64,000 bases of DNA from Ceraceosorus guamensis. Taxonomy: Eukaryota; Basidiomycota; Exobasidiomycetes; Ceraceosorales; Ceraceosoraceae. The translations under genes and the position numbers were made by a program. This document shows, one piece after another, positions 9,553 to 22,500 of this stretch (its first letter is position 1; each line of letters begins with the position of its first letter). Location of the stretch: assembly GCF_003144195.1 (NCBI RefSeq), contig NW_020290004.1, positions 247,665-311,664 of the forward strand, in the 5' to 3' direction. The notes beneath the pieces are model-generated. The model made no database searches, was not told where the DNA came from, and saw only the letters and a program-made list of their open reading frames with translations.

Positions 9553-10705
9553 AGAGCACCTTAACTTCGTAGTCCAAATTATTCTGCCCCTTACGCTCCC
9601 AGTGCACAGTCCTGCCTACTGGACGCTATCACTCCCGCCATCACTTATGACTTCACTCGCACTAGCGATGCGGCCGCAAAGTGCACAGCGACAGCGACAT
9701 GCAATCCCAATGCAGATTCAAATCAGGCAATTTCCTCAACGGCCGCCCAAGGTCCCTCTGCGCCTCCAACAATCACAAGGTGGTTCTCAACAGCCAATTG
9801 CTGTCCAAGTGCACACGCGCAGGACCGCCGAAGAAGCGCATCCTCGCATGCTATGAGTCGCCATGACTCTTCCCACGACTCCAGCCGCTCCAGCTCATGG
9901 AAGTTCAGGATCGTTCTCTCAAGCGGCCCCAACAATCACGATGTGGTTCCCAAACCGAACAGCCAATTGCTGTCCAAGTGCACACGCGCAGGACCGCCAA
10001 AGAAGCGCATCACCGCATGCTATGAGTCGCAGTCGCCATGACTCTTCTCACGGCTCCAGCCAATTGCTGTCCAAGTGCACACACGCAGGACCGCCAAGAA
10101 GCGCATCACCGCATGCTATGAGTCGCAGTCGCCATGACTCTTCTCACGGCTCCAGCCGCTCCGTCTCATGAAGGTCCAAGTTTGTTCTCTCAAGATTCGA
10201 TAATGATCGCGACTCCAAGCCCATTCTCCCTTGACTCGATAAGAACCTCGCTGCGCTCCCGATGAAGTTTCATGTTCCAAAGGCCGTATTTCCCAGATTC
10301 GATAATAGGCTTGTCTCTGATCCGTTTCCGAAATAAAATACATTCAAAATCACTTCTTTTCAGAAGCCGAGTCTGAATGGGTGTGATGGTGCCCATCGGC
10401 AATGGCCGCTATGGTTAGTGACATGAATGGAGATAGACTCGGAGGCTGCATGCGTTGCAGCGCGTACTCCGACCGATCCCTGCATCCATGACGCTTGCTT
10501 GTGCGTACAACGCGTGTGGTGCTGTTCTGACGGCTACGAGGCTACTACCACCATCCTCCTCGCGGCGCGCGCCCCGACGAAGCCCCTCATCAGTCTTGTC
10601 GCGAACGCGAGTGCCACGCGCCTCCATAATCCATCCTGCTGCGCTTTGCAGCCCTCACGTCTGCCAACGCGAGCGCCTCAGCCTCACCACCGCCTACTGC
10701 GAGAC
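9553..10705. other. Intergenic region with a short repeat array
   Basis: This stretch contains the repeat array at 9790-10171 and lies upstream of the Laa2-like gene. Open frames here follow the repeats or are antisense shadows. No promoter element is certain. Confidence 0.5.
9790..10171. repeat. Three-copy direct repeat (Arg/Ser-codon-rich)
   Basis: The word AGCCAATTGCTGTCCAAGTG begins copies at 9791, 9961 and 10058. Each copy runs on through a GCACACGCGCAGGACCGCC-like block and an ATGAGTCGC...CATGACTCTTC block, with spacings of 170 and 97 bp. In one frame the units read as SRHDSSHGSS-type residues. This may be a relic of a low-complexity gene or a simple minisatellite; I see no start, splice sites or conserved domain that settle it. 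Confidence 0.75.
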
Positions 10706-12727
10706 ATGGCGGCCTTGGATCCTTGGGCAGATTCAGCGCCTTTTCCCTCCGCATCTGACCTCACAGTCCCAGCTTCCGGCTCAACGGCTTCTGCGATATT
10801 GCCGCAAGCACGCCATCCTCCAACTGATGTGCCAACCCAGGGAGGTAGACTGTTCGATGAAGCTTTAGATGTAGGAGCAGGCTGGGGTCATGATGACGTG
10901 CCAGAGACTGAAGCGTCCGGGCCGTCACAAGGTGCGTCCAGCCCTGCGCAGCACATACCATCTGGACATGTGTCATCTCGACCAGAAGACAGCTCTGCTG
11001 CACACAGCGCAGCGATCGTCAAAGGAGTCGAGGAAGACTCTCTCTCTGATGACTTTAGAGATGCTCAGGACAGCCCAGCCCCCTCCGACGCGCATCTTCA
11101 TCACTCCTTTGCGAAGGCAACACCCAATCTGCCCACCTCGCTCCCTCATCAGCAGTCATCAGGCAGCACGACCGATGTTCAGCCCTCGACTACCAACTTC
11201 GAAGATGACTTCGGCGACTTTGACGACGCGCCATCCATGAGATCGGATGGACACGCTAGCGATGACGCCTTTGGGGACTTTGACGAGGGGGCAGTCGCAA
11301 GCGGTGGGGGGTTAGCAACAACAGGCCAAGCTGTGCTATCTAGCTCTGCAGCGTCACAGGCATCTCTCGTAAGTCAAACTGCAGTGTGTATGAGGGTGGA
11401 TAGCATTCAGGGGCTTGGGGTTTAGCCACGCGATGAATGCCTTCGTCCGGGAATTGAGGTAGCTTTTTTCGCGCACCATCACTTTGACTAAGGTTCATGT
11501 CATCGTTAGTGGCCGACGACGCTGATTCCGGTACCCTGTATGCTTCTCGCATTTCTCAGCGCTCCTCACTACACGTCACACTGCAAAGCACGGCATCTGA
11601 TCTGGCGGAGCAAATCCGAGATATACTATCTCCGCCTACCCATGACACGCACGCGCAGCATCCATTCTATGAAGGCGCAGCGTCACAGCTAGGCAGGGAG
11701 ATGGTGAAAGAGGGGCAGAGAGTGAGGTCCGGCTTCAGGTGAGTCCGAATCTAGAAGAATAGCAGGCGGGAGAGGCCCTGGAAAGCCTCTAGGATGGAGC
11801 TTTGAAGCAACGTCGCTAAAGCATCTCACCCCCTCCTTCCCGCAAACGATGCACAACAGCGACAAGATGTGGTCGCAGCTGACAGTGCAGCCTGTGCTGC
11901 AGCCGATGAACTATCAGCGATCACACATTCGAAGGGCGCATCTGATCTCGCTGGGGATTCCTGTCAATCTTGAAGAGTTCGCCGCGCCTCTCGCGAGGAG
12001 CAGAGCGCTCCCACCTCTTGCGCTGTCGTTGAAGAATGCCACGGACGCAGCATACAACGGGCCATCTAGCGCGCCAGCACACTCGGGCTCTACAAGCAAC
12101 CTGGGCCAGGGCGCATCTTCGCGAATGCTGCAAGGTGAAGCTGCGACGCCTCGTACCGCCAGTCCTGCTCCAGCCGCGCAGAAGGAGAAGTTGGCGGAGA
12201 AGAGGCGGGAAGAGCTTGGTCTCCGCATGCCTGCTCTTCTCGATTCAGCGCGTGGCGAGGAGCTTATCAAGATCACAGAAGGTGAGTGCAGGGCACCCCA
12301 TCAAGGTGGTGGCCGAAGCCCGGGCCAGAGGGTGCAACTTTGCCAATCATGTACGCTGACTTGCTGCATTTCGGGCTTCTCGAAAGATCAACTCTCGCTG
12401 CAGTCCCTTCCCTATCTCCAATCTTTGACGTCCGAGCTCTCAGCTTTGACGGAGCTGGCTTCACAACACCTTACCTACCATCTCACGCTTCGCGAATCGC
12501 ACGCGGCGGACGCAGAGATGTACAACGGACTCATTCGAGACTTGGTGGCCGGCGCAGCATCCAGGATAGCGAGCTCAGGCGGTGGAGCCGCAGGCAGCAG
12601 GGGCGACAAAAGGCACACGAGCATTGGGCTGGGAGGCGGAGCGGGAATACCTAGTAGGGTCAGAGGGGCAAGTGGCATTTCGAGTGGAAGGAATAGCCCC
12701 GCACCAGACGCAACCTTCAGGAGGTAG
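10706..12727 (+). CDS. LAA2: AP-1 accessory protein, Laa2-like
   Basis: Probable homologue of yeast Laa2, which with Laa1 assists the clathrin adaptor AP-1 at the trans-Golgi/endosome. Four exons: 10706 to about 11368-11387, about 11510-11738, 11860-12281 and 12387-12727. The first junction is uncertain: the best donor (GTAAGT at 11369) does not keep frame with the best acceptor (11510), whereas a GTATGA donor at 11388 does. Residues 1-160 are disordered. Two acidic-aromatic motifs, DDFGDFDD (167-174) and DAFGDFDE (187-194), match the kind that bind the gamma-adaptin ear. Exon 3 carries YQRSHIRRAHLISLGIPVNLEEF, with SLGIPVNLEE typical of this fungal family. Exon 4 has a helical LTSELSALTELASQHL segment and a Gly/Ser tail. 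The gene ends 332 bp from the convergent nitrate reductase. Family assignment rests on these motifs. Confidence 0.65.
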
Positions 12728-13059
12728 AGACCACAGTGGAATACATGAGAGTTCGTCCGCACTAGTCGTCAAGCGAGTCGTGAGTAGTGAATTTCATCAG
12801 CCAAGCTGTAAGAGGCAGCTGCATGGGGGCCACGAAGACAGCACGGATATGTTCTGTGAATCATGCACGCTTTTCAAGGGATGGGAGGCGGATGGAGCAC
12901 GACCAGGACTCGCCGAGGTACGAGGCGCTGCAAGAAGGCACGGATCAATTGCGGCGTCTGCGATGATGCGGAAGTCTGATACAGGGAGCGAATGCTGTGG
13001 AGAGACGAGGAGAGGAATGAATGCGAGCTGCCGCGTCTTGAGGGCACCATGCGAGCGGC

Positions 13060-16056
13060 TCAGAATTGTACGATGGTCCGCGCTGGCCAGCCAATCGCCT
13101 TGAGGTGATCGACGACAGCGGCTTCCATTGGCGGAGGTCCGCAGAGAAGAACAAGAGTGTCGTCCAGCTTGTCTGCGCTGATGTCTGCAGGTGGTGGTGG
13201 AAAGAGGTGCTGCTCGAGTAGCTCCTTCGTCAATCTACCCTTGCCCATCTTCCATTCCGGCGAGACGTTGGGGTCGCTGAGCACATGCCAGAGTCTGACA
13301 TTGGTTCTACCGCTGGCTGCAAGAGCTTCGTCCAGATGTACTCTGGCTAGGATGTCCGCTTCCGTGCGATTCGCATCAAGGATGGCTATCTCAACGTGCG
13401 CAGCATCGGGGTCGCTGAGCAAGGCCTTGAGCGTGCTCCAGATGGGTGTAATGCCACTGCCTCCGGCAATCATGGCCACACGCTTCAGATGATGGTGCTC
13501 GTGACCATGCAGCTGAATAACGCCGCCGGGTTGATACTTCAGATGACCTAGCGGACCTTTCATCTCTATGGTATCTTCTCCCGGGATCATCTGTTCTAGC
13601 AGTGTGGTGAAGCGGCCCCCTGGAGTCTTGCCATCCGCAGATGGTTTGTACGTCTTGATCAAAATCTGCAGTGAGCCTTGAAGATCATCGCTAGAGAAAG
13701 GTGTGTATGCGCGCTGCACCAATTCTCCCTCGGCGGCGCTGCCTCGGACGATTTGTCCATCCTTGTCCCGCAGACGCAGGTATACATGCTGGCCGGTCGG
13801 CAAGCCGACGCGCTGATCAGGTCGATCCATGGCAAAGTGGTAGATCGCAGAGTCGTGAGAGATGACGTCCTTCTCCACAAGCACAGACTTTTTCCACTGC
13901 TTGGCGTTCAGGAATGGCGCCGTTGGATCGTCTTCTATCGGTCCTTCAGTCTTGACCAAGCCACCAGCCTCGATTCTTCCGATGTGGTAGTCGCGCATTT
14001 GTTTCTTCGCGTCCATCGAATGTATGGCCATGAAGTCTTCGGTAGCATCTTCGCCGGCTACGAGCGTGATGCTCTCTGAACCACCAGGATGCTTCTCGAG
14101 GAAAGCTGTGCCGTCGTAGACGTGATCGCCCACGACGAACCAGGGCGAAGTCTCGTTTGCGTGCTCGGCAACTTGAGCTTTGGTCACCACGGTCGTTCGC
14201 TTATCGACATGCGTCATGACCTCTTCAATGTCAATCTTGGCCGGCACGACCTTTTGAGTTGATGCTTCGTTGGACTGCGCGGCGTCAGCTCCGAATTGCG
14301 GATAACGAGGGTTGGCTCCTTCATCGTTCATCCTCTGCATCCATCCGCCGGGGGCGTTGCCTGCTAGGGTTGGATGCTCGAAACGAAGCTGTTGCTGGTC
14401 ATCATCCCGATGAATGGCGACTCTGAACCACCAGTTGTTCATCATCGAGGTAGCATTCCAGTACATATCTCGAGGCATAGCGGCCAAGCCTTCGTCGGTG
14501 GCGCGAATTGAGATGACGGAAGACTCCTTGAGCCTTGCGGTGTCAACGTCTAATTCCCAGAAGCACCAGGCAAAGCTCATCTCTGTTTCGGTGAGGTCCA
14601 GCGTGCCAAAGAATGGGTGGTTGCGAATGGGAGCGATGCGGTATTTGTCTTCTGGCATGTCGATCTGCGAAAGCTCCCAAGATTTGCCGTCATCCAAAGA
14701 GACCTCGACACGATGAATCCTCTTGCCGCCGCCTGTGTAAGCATATCCGCAGATGCGGTAAGAAGATGGTCCAGCATGACTGATATCAAGTGTGGAGTTG
14801 TGATCAGGAGTCAGAGCTGCAGCGTTGACGTTCAAGTCGTTGATGATATACTTGGGATCCTTCCACCAGTGTTCTTCACTTCTAGCCTGATCTGCGGTGA
14901 CCTGCGTCGGCAACACTTTGTTATCCCAGAAGTGTAGATAATGCTGTGACTCTTCATCCGAAATCTCAATGCGATTGAGCCATTTCACCATCCTTCCACC
15001 AATCTGTCCCGGCACGATCAAGCGCAGCGGAAAGCCGTGGTCGGGACTCAAAGGTTCACCATTCATGCCCCAGGCGATGAGCATACCTTTGCTTCTATCT
15101 TTGGCCCAAGTGAGTCGCTGCGAAGTACCATATTTACCCTTCGGCAGCTCGTCGATGCCTTCAAATATGACGTGTCGAGCTCGGCCTGGCATTTTGCGGT
15201 CATAGGGAAAGGCACCAGCGGGTCGAATGGGTTTGCAGTAGTCCAAGAGGTCCGCGAGGTAGACGCCAGTGAAGAGGCCTGTAGACACGCCTGCTGCTCC
15301 CCAATTGAAGCCTGGTCAAGTCATATCATGCCAAATGTGCGGTCAGTTGATTGGCTGTGGGGCAGCGAAAATCTGGTAGCCAGCATGGAGGCAGTACTTA
15401 CCAAGACCCTTGGTAACCATGTTTTGTTCCTTGCGCCTGTTGCCGGCGCAGACCAGGGTGACAGGTAGCGTAACGGTCTCGAACTTTTGCTTGAGCTCTT
15501 CGATGGTAAAGTTGATCTCCTTCTCCACTAGACCATGTATGCGCAGCTTCCAGTCCTTGGCATCACCTTCAGATACGTAAGGGACAGCACCGTGACTGCG
15601 AACGTAGAACAGAGATTGAGGAGTAAGAAATCCAGTCTTGAGAATGTCGATAAGCGGTGGCTCGACATTGAGAGGATGTTTTCCTGTGAGCCGGATAAGG
15701 CGTTCGTCGCGAGCAACCCAAGCATCCGGTGTCCCATTGTCGATAGACAGCGGCTTGACGTCGCCAGTCTTTGGCACGGGTGGCAGGTGCTCGCCATACA
15801 CGCTTTCGCTATCAAGCTCCGATTCAAGGGAAGATGGGCTAGCTGTATTCTCCCGTATGAGCTCGGTACCCTTGAGGGCGTCGATGGAGCCAGCGTTGGA
15901 GGAACCAGGAGTGGTAACAGGCGTCGTAGCACCTGTGCTGATGCCAGAAACAGATCTCAGCTCCGAGTCCGAGCCTGAGCTGGCTGAGTCGGACCTTAGC
16001 TCCTTGTCAGAGCCCGTCGACGAGCGAGGAGATGATGACAGCGACATGGTCGGCAA
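13060..16056 (-). CDS. niaD: Nitrate reductase [NAD(P)H]
   Basis: Reduces nitrate to nitrite in the cytosol, the first step of nitrate assimilation. Two exons, 16056-15402 and 15311-13060, are joined by a 90-nt GTAAGT...CAG intron to give 968 residues. Residues 1-90 are a Ser-rich disordered leader. The molybdenum-cofactor domain has SHGAVP (154-159), LVCAGNRRKEQN with the Mo ligand Cys203, and GFNWGAAGVS spanning the splice. The dimerisation domain contains NDLNVNAA and NNWWFRVAIH. A cytochrome b5 domain (about 590-665) keeps both haem histidines, His626 in HPGG and His649. The FAD/NADH part has RAYTPFS (from 752), AGGSGITPIWS and CGPPPME (about 942-948). All catalytic landmarks are present. 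It is divergent from the nitrite reductase, the usual arrangement for co-regulated nitrate genes. Overall similarity is to fungal niaD/nar1; the coenzyme preference cannot be read here. Confidence 0.95.
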
Positions 16057-19000
16057 ATAGGCAAGGTCGACTCGGATTGCGGGGCGTGCAAAGTCGAGGC
16101 AGCTTACGGAGAAGCAGCAGCCAGAGGCACAACTGATCGGTTGAAAGGCGAAGCCCAGCTAGCTGAGAGGGCAGAACCTTCTTATGTACGAGCTCGTAGC
16201 ACAACGCGAGCAAGAAACGTAGCGATGGCTCGAGAACGCGGCACAGATGATGTTCAGTCAGAGACTTGCGTTGCGGTCGCGCCTACAGATTTGAGCTGCG
16301 AAGGCAAGAGGAGTGATGCAGCACTTGCAGCACTTTTCTATGTTGACCATGGACCGCTCGGTAGGAGCGGATTTTGAGGGTTGCTGCGAGATGCCGAGAG
16401 GTGGTTGTTGGCCTTTACCGAGGTGAGCAGCGAGTTGGCAAGGAGTCGGCGAGCCATACATGTGCTTCGGCTGGCCATTGGGGTAAGAGTCGTGAGTATG
16501 CGTTCGCAATTGCCCTTTTTTCAGTAGTGCCGTATCATCTCCAACCAATCACCTGCTGGCGTGAGCTTTCGCTTGAGCGCCTGATGCTTACTGCATCATG
16601 AGTCCCCAGTTGACTGCGAGCCAGAGGAGGCCTCAAGCCTCGGTAGGTGCACAACCTAAAAGAATGACCTCCTACATCGGCCCTGCGGCCGGACGCCACT
16701 CAGGTTTTGCCTCATTGGGTGCTTTTGCCATCGAGCGACTTGCGCTGGGAGATTGCGGTGATGAGATCAAGCCGGTGGCGAGAGTTCTGTTCGCGGCCCT
16801 GCGCAATGGTGATAACGAAGTTCGCCTTCTCAAAGCTGGCTCTTTGCCCGGATGCCTCTGCAGGTAAGGCGCTGCATCCGAGCCTGCATGCAGTGGTGTC
16901 AAGGCGAGGAGTGCGTGAATGCCGCCGCGGTGGCTCTTACAATACAGCAGTGAGTAAATGCACGCCATGCAGAATCCATATGCAGACTCTGCCGCCGGCT
17001 TAGACTCCTCGCATAGACCAGCACTTCAACGGTGTCAAAGGGTGAGTTCGCTCCGCGAGTCCAAGATAAGAAGCTCAGGCCATCCGATGCTACAGCGCAG
17101 CGCGCTCACCTTCGACTGTGCGAGCAAACTCATCAGTCTTTCGGGCTTGATTCACCAGGCTTGGCCAACGCAGGCACAGGCTTGGCAAAAAGTGCGAAGA
17201 TAGCCCTAGGGCTCGCACGATCGATCTCCTTGTCCTTTCGTGATTGCATTGTCGAGCAGCTGCCGGAAACGTCCTTCGTCATCGACGCTCGAGTCGCTCG
17301 TGACCCACCATTGCCCTAGAAGCAGACGTCAAAGTCCGGAGAGCCACGAAACGTCCTTGCCGATTCGCGGCACACGTGTGCATATATGGGGCATTATGCT
17401 GCTATATGGGACTACTGTATTCAGTTGAGCACGCAAGGCGGGGTAACCAGCAGCCTCGGAACGCGTGTTTCATGACTTTGCATGGCATGAACATACATGC
17501 TGGAGCAAACCTTCTTGCTTGCTCGTCCATGGCCCCTTCGAAAAGCCTCCGGTCAATGAAAGAGTCGCAAAGCAAGCGCGCTCACAAGTCGTGATCGACG
17601 ATCAGTGGCGGTCGACCGATTTGAGCTGCTTCAACTTCCTCCTCGACTCACATTGAGAGCAAGGGCCGCGCGGTGGTGCGCAGACAGTCGTCTCGGACAG
17701 CAGCAAGGACGCGGCTTGCTCCTACCTTGAGAAGTAGAGAGTGGCCTGCAACTGCTCCCTTAATTACTTCGGTCGCAGTCCAAAAATCGCATAAGATTCA
17801 GCGAGGTTTGTCCGGGCAATGCTAGGCCCCCGCGGGGAAACGTATACGAAGTAGGAACTGTACATTCATGATTCGATTCACATTCGTGCGGTGATTTTGG
17901 TCTTGCCGAAATGAATCGGCCGGCAACATGCCTCGCTAGCTTGACCAGCCGCATCAAGGATCGTGACGCGCGCCTGCCGAAGGACGATGATTCAGATCGA
18001 CCCTCGCGATCCTGATTCAATTTGCGCGGGATCCATCGCCGACTCTGATCGCTTGACTATTCGCTGCCGTGCACCCTGTTCATCTCTGGCGTGGTTAAGT
18101 GCACCGAGCAGCATACAGCTCACGACTGACAAGCCGAGACAAATTAGCTGCATGGGGATAATTTGTGAGGCCCTCCCTCCTTTTCGTATAGGTGTTCTTG
18201 ATTCTCGACGCTCTTTGCGCCGCACGTATTCGGCCAACACCAATTCACAATTGAAGCGCCCCGGCCCTTAGCGTCGAGATTCATCTCGAACAAAGTGTGT
18301 CGCAATGAGCGTCAAGGAGCACTCGTGAATCGGGACCCAGGCGGCGTGCGGTCGGGTCACCCTATTTTTGATCTGATCTGGCTCACCTTGACATCCCAAA
18401 CCGGAGAGGAGCCTGCTACACCTACCTACGCGCCCACGTAGGCATCGTACACCGGTCTAGTATGTAAGGGAAGAGTCGTGAGTCGAACTTCGCGTGCTCC
18501 CTTGTGACTGAAAAGTCAAGACTCTTCATTATTATTATTAATATTCTTCTTCTTCTCTGCATTGTGTAGCATCGCGTGTGTTCATGTTTTGAGCGAGCAT
18601 GCATTCAAAATTCAAGATTCGTGACGCTTTTCCACCTTGACTTTTATTCAAATTTCGAGCTCAAATTCGAGCCTTCCGGACTTGACGATAGCCTTGCTAC
18701 AAACCAGCAATCGGGATTAACGTGAACATCCAAAGATTGTGGTGTATATGCAAATATGCAAGACCGAGATTCTTGATTCGATTTCAATTCAACAACCTAG
18801 ACTTCTACACGGGGCCAGGTCACGCGTTGCACCATTCACGTGATTGCAGAGCGCGCAGATGCTAGGCCAGTCAAAAGTGCGTGCATGAGGCTCATGCGGC
18901 GAGGCTTTGCGTCTTGGCACATGCGTGCGCCTGCTGCAGCTATCTCTTCTGCTGCATGCTGGATAAGTACGAGCGAAAGATAAGCAAGTTCGAGGCTTTG

Positions 19001-19502
19001 CCTCCCAGCATCAGCCTCTCAGCATCAGCCCTCATACCTCCGCTCGATCTCTACAGACACCCCGCCTCAAAGCCCTTCTAGAGCTGCTGCTTGTCGGCGA
19101 GCCAATGACAGACTCGGCTACAGCAGCGCCTTAGATAACAGACACATACCTGCAAACGCCATGCAGTCCAGATACTTCGTCTCAGGCTCGCGCAGTAAGC
19201 CGACAGAGGCTATTGCCGAGTTGGCTGAAGATACCCGCCAGGTGCGCTTATCGGAGGCCTACTACTGGGCATTCGACGTCGTGTGATTGGTCACGACACT
19301 TTCGAAGCCATGACCTCGCAGTCACAAGAGGCTCGCGCTAGTTGGACATTGATCAAATCGCAGCTCACAGCACTCCAACGGGGATGATCAAAACCACAAC
19401 CCTTAGTCATCCCCGACGTCTTCCATCCTTCAACCACTCAGCTCTGTCCGCCTCAAATCCGACGCCCATCAAGTGCTCAGCGCTTGGATCGATCTTCACA
19501 AG
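16057..19502. promoter_or_regulatory. Divergent spacer between nitrate and nitrite reductase genes
   Basis: About 3.4 kb with no convincing gene, unusually long for a divergent niaD-niiA pair. The half near the nitrite reductase has candidate GATA-factor sites (listed separately). I saw no comparable cluster in the first few hundred bases upstream of the nitrate reductase. The middle contains a short (ATT)n/(TTC)n tract near 18527-18557 and GAGTCGTGAGT-type words near 18474. Open frames such as 16598-16867 plus lack homology or splice logic. A fast-evolving gene or non-coding RNA cannot be excluded. Confidence 0.5.
18962..19252. promoter_or_regulatory. Cluster of GATA-factor motifs upstream of nitrite reductase
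   Basis: GATAAG occurs twice within 23 bp (18962-18967 and 18979-18984). GATAAC follows at 19134-19139, and CTTATC, the reverse complement of GATAAG, at 19247-19252. AreA/Nit2-type nitrogen regulators bind such sites in other fungi. The closest lies about 250 bp before the predicted ATG. Binding here is inference from motif and position; I did not find a clear pathway-specific NirA/Nit4 palindrome. Confidence 0.45.
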
Positions 19503-22500
19503 ATGGTGCCCGTACCCACAGGCGTACACTATGACGACAATGTCGCAGCAGCACCATCGAGCACTGACAAGAAGTATCCCAAGCGATGCGTCGTCGTCGG
19601 TCTCGGTATGGTTGGCATTGCCTTCTGCGAAAAGCTTCTGAAGATGGACATTGACGGCGGAAGAGATGAGTGGGAGGTGGTCGTGTGAGTCTTCCTGCTG
19701 ACTGCTCGCTTCTTCTCAATTGCGAGCCTCAGCTGCTCACACCATGACTCATCCTTGCATTTGTGCACACAGCGTTGGCGAGGAGCCGCACATTGCCTAC
19801 AACAGAGTCGGTTTGACACAGTACTTCACTTCGAGAGATCCGGAGGCCCTGTACTTGAATCCTCTCAGCTGGTACACAAGCCACGCGCCTGGCAAACTGC
19901 AGTATCACACAGCGGATCCGGTCACTTCCATCTCACATGAAGCCAAGGAAGTGCGAACATCGAAAGGCCTCACGCTCAAGTACGATGTATGCGTGCTAGC
20001 CACTGGCTCAGACGCCGCTTTGCCACCATATGTCTCCCAACAGAGGTTCCATGCTACTGCTGGCACTTTCGTCTATCGCAATCTTGCAGACTTGGACGCC
20101 ATGATCGCCTACTCCGAGGAACACAAAGTCAAGCGTGCTGCAGTCATTGGCGGCGGCCTTCTCGGTCTCGAAGCCGCCAAAGCTCTCTTCGATCTGGAGA
20201 CAGTGGAACAGGCGGTTATCATCGAGCGAAATCAGTGGGTACTCTCACGTCAGCTCGATGGTGAAGGTGGCCGAATGGTCCTAGACAAAGTCCGAGCGCT
20301 TGGCGTCGAAGTTGTCACTCAAGCACGAGTCAGAGATCTGATCGTAGGGTCACAGCAGGAAGACGACGAAGGCAAAGAAAGGATTAAAGGCTTGTTGCTG
20401 GAAGGCAAGGGTGAAGACGGAGCTGATGCGCCGTACGAGCTCGACATGCTGGTCTTCGCTGTTGGCATCAAAGCAAGAGATAATCTTGCCACCCAGTCTA
20501 ATCTCAAGGTAGCGCCTCGAGGCGGCTTCGACATATCAGATCGTCTTGAGACCAGCGCCAAGGACGTCTACGCGATCGGCGAATGCGCCAGCTTCAAGGG
20601 GGAAACCTGGGGTCTGATCGCGCCTGGCGTCGAAATGGCAGACGTTCTCGCTTTCAATCTTACCGAAGGACCACATCACGCAAGTGGTTTGAGATCGATG
20701 ACATATCCCGACTTAAGCTGCAAGCTGAAGTTGATGGGCGTCGACGTCGCAAGCTTTGGCGATTTCTTTGCAGATCGCGGAAAGCTCACAAAGTCACTTC
20801 CCGGCAATCGCAAGACTGGAACTGGAGCGCACGCTAAGGTGCCAGATGGCGCTCCTGTCGTCAAGGCCCTCACCTATCGCGACCCCTTCTCCGATGTGTA
20901 CAAGAAGTACATCTTCACCGCAGACGGCAAGCATGTAGTGGGCGGCATGATGGTCGGAGATGTGAAAGACTACGTCAAGCTTGTCGGAATCTGCAACAAG
21001 GGCAAAGAACTCGAAGTTCCACCGGCCCAGTTCATCTTAGGATCTCAGAAAGAAGGCGAAGAAGGTGACGACCTTGACGATGACACCCAAATTTGCTCTT
21101 GCCACAATGTTACCAAGGGCCAGGTAGTCGATCAAGTCAAGCAAGGATGCCGATCGTTTGGCGACATAAAAAGCTGTACCAAGCTCGGAACTGGATGTGG
21201 AGGTTGCGTTCCACTCGGCACTTCTATCTTCAACAAGGCCATGACTGATGCTGGCGCCGAGATTTCTAACAATTTGTGCCCGCATTTCAAGTACTCTCGC
21301 CCGGACATGTATATGATCATCAAGCACCGCAAGCTCCAGGACTTCACCACCACGATGCAAGAAGTCGGCGTTAAACCCGACTCCCTGGGATGCGACGTAT
21401 GTCGACCGGCAGTTGGATCTATTCTTTCGTCTCTCAACAATCAATTCATTATGAAGCCATCGCAAAGACAGACGCAGGATACGAACGATCGCTACCTAGC
21501 CAACATCCAACGTGACGGGACTTACTCTGTTGTTCCTCGTCTCCCTGCTGGCGAGGTGACCCCATTCCAACTCAAAGTATTGGGTGAGGTTGCCACAGAG
21601 TTCAACCTCTACTCCAAGATTACGGGTGGGCAGCGCATCGATCTATTCGGCGCGCGCAAGCACCAGCTCCCTGCCATTTGGACACGTCTTGTCGACGCTG
21701 GCTTCGAGTCCGGCCACGCTTACGGCAAAGCCCTACGCACCGTGAAGAGCTGTGTAGGCACAACCTGGTGCCGCTTCGGTGTCGGCGATTCGGTCGGACT
21801 AGCTGCCGAACTTGAAGGACGCTACAAATCCATTCGTGCGCCTCACAAATTCAAGTCCGGGGTCAGTGGATGTGTGCGAGAATGCGCAGAGGCGCAAAGC
21901 AAAGATTTTGGCCTAATCGCTACTACGAAAGGCTGGAATGTCTTTGTTGCTGGCAACGGTGGAGCAAAACCTCGACACGCAGAACTCATTGCGGAGGATG
22001 TACCACGTGCTCTTGCCATCAAGATTATCGATCGGTTCCTCATTCTGTACATCCGCAATGCAGACAAATTGCAGCGAACTGCACGATGGGTGGAAACACT
22101 CCCGGGGGGCATCAACGAGCTCAAGGACATCATCGTCAAGGACAAGTTAGGTATTTGCAAAGATCTCGAAGATGAAATGGACTCGCTGGTGGGCAAGTAC
22201 CACTGCGAATGGACCGAAGTCGTGCGGAATCCCGAGCGCCAGAAAGCCTTCAAGCAGTTCATTAACACAGAAGAGACGCAGGTCCACTCCGAGCGCATCG
22301 AGCAACGCAACCAGAGTCGACCGGCCGACTGGCCAGCAGACGCTACTCCTCTCAAGTTCAGTGTTCGAGACATCGCAGCAAATGAGCCTTGGGAATGGCG
22401 ACCAGTGGCGAAAGTGGCTGATCTGGACCCTCAACCTGATGCTCCCACCTCTGCCGTCGTCAAGTATGGCGACACCCAGATCGCAATTTGGAACATTCCC

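Noticed and set aside
12582-13103. Plus-strand frame over the Laa2-like gene end
   Set aside because: It is a shadow of the last Laa2 exon and of the spacer, with no family features.
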